Shown one piece after another: positions 14,246 to 14,566 of a stretch of DNA of 14,566 nucleotides. The notes under the pieces are model-generated. The model saw nothing but the letters and a program-made list of their open reading frames with translations. It had not been told where the DNA came from and ran no database searches. The stretch spans positions 39,381 to 53,946 of the forward strand of contig DAAJ01000015.1 of the NCBI GenBank assembly GCA_001701115.1. The letters run 5' to 3'. Numbering within the stretch: position 1 is the first letter of the stretch; the number at the start of each line of letters is the position of its first letter. The translations under genes and the position numbers were made by a program. This DNA comes from Bacteroidales bacterium GP2. Its GTDB lineage: Bacteria > Bacteroidota > Bacteroidia > Bacteroidales > Muribaculaceae.

Positions 14246-14566
14246 TGCAGGCGAGGACGCTCTCGGAAGCATCTCCGCGACACTCGGGAATTTCGGGGTA
14301 CAGCTCCGCGCTTTGTCATACATCCTTTCTCTTGGCAAGGAGGGACTTGCCGAAGCCGGAAAACTCGCTACACTCAACGCCAACTATATCAAGGAATCAT
14401 TACGCGATCTTTACAAACTGCCGATTGACAGGATTTGCAAACATGAATTTGTGTTTGACGGACTCGCCGACAAATCAACCGGAGTTACAACCCTTAATGT
14501 GGCAAAGCGCCTCCTTGACTACGGTTTCCACGCTCCGACAATATATTTCCCGTTGCTCTTCCATGA
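14232..14566 (+). CDS. gcvPB: Glycine dehydrogenase P protein subunit 2, internal fragment in inverted orientation
   Basis: An open plus-strand frame with no stop reads GKYIVAGEDALGSISATLGN, FGVQLRALSYILSLGKEGLA, LATLNANYIKESLRDLYKLP, CKHEFVF, then TTLNVAKRLLDYGFHAPTIY and FPLLFH at the window end. This is the region of the GcvPB subunit directly before the C-terminal piece encoded on the minus strand, so the two together make one continuous protein. It is therefore a piece of the same gene in reverse orientation. The last ~9 codons duplicate TIYFPLLFH, already present on the minus strand. It overlaps the left inverted repeat, so its true left edge is uncertain. Either a genuine inversion or a fold-back assembly artefact. 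Confidence 0.85.
14538..14566 (-). repeat. Inverted repeat, right copy, at the window end
   Basis: Exact reverse complement of 14217-14245. On its inner side the match ends at 14537; on its outer side it is cut by the end of the window, so the repeat may be longer than 29 bp. Confidence 0.9.

Noticed and set aside
14093..14428. 111-codon plus-strand ORF, and the upstream half of the minus-strand ORF to 14383
   Set aside because: Both cross the inverted-repeat junction in frames that do not match GcvP; they are products of the breakpoint.
1..14566. CRISPR array, tRNA or rRNA genes
   Set aside because: No regularly spaced repeats, cloverleaf or rRNA-like sequence was recognised on either strand by eye.

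Overview
The window looks like a piece of a Bacteroidales genome, probably a gut commensal of the Muribaculaceae/Bacteroides type. The supporting evidence is Bacteroidetes-type -7 boxes (TAnnTTTG) upstream of several genes, weak Shine-Dalgarno signals, glycan-salvage enzymes with signal-peptide remnants ending in YAQ, and a TPR sensor-kinase-like protein. The taxonomic placement is inference from family knowledge; no database was consulted.

Layout. (1) 1-6752, plus strand: glycan-salvage genes. A 1005-residue fusion joins an SGNH esterase, a sialate O-acetylesterase domain and a NanM-like (cyclically permuted) mutarotase/epimerase. It is coupled through a TGATG overlap to a creatininase-family amidohydrolase and ends at a clear terminator. 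A serine-type sulfatase with its own promoter follows, then fucO (lactaldehyde/1,2-propanediol oxidoreductase) 33 bp later. Together these fit use of host mucin-type glycans: O-acetylated sialic acid, sulfated sugars and fucose. (2) 6753-7111: intergenic DNA with a terminator for fucO and a perfect 16-bp hairpin that was probably the terminator of the histidine-kinase-like gene at 10030-11538. (3) 7112-10018: a complete 2907-bp transposon with 25-bp perfect terminal inverted repeats and an 8-bp target duplication (TTTAATTT). It carries an IS1595-family transposase broken by one frameshift, plus AT-rich cargo: an HNH-like zinc protein, a 332-aa unknown protein and a 76-aa charged small protein. 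(4) 10030-11538, minus strand: a periplasmic-TPR/HATPase signalling protein that lacks the phosphoacceptor histidine. (5) 11675-14245, minus strand: a compact gcvPB-lpdA-glycosyltransferase operon (glycine cleavage P and L proteins followed by a GT2 enzyme). (6) 14232-14566: an internal segment of the same gcvPB gene in the opposite orientation, bounded by a 29-bp inverted repeat that reaches the last base. This is a real inversion or, more likely, a fold-back assembly artefact at a contig end.

The best candidate for something undescribed is the cargo of the IS1595-like transposon. Its three passenger genes have no function I can recognise. The insertion lies 3 bp beyond a stop codon, between a host gene and its terminator, so host transcription may read into the transposase and cargo. 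The triple fusion enzyme, the histidine-less kinase and the gcvPB inversion are secondary leads.
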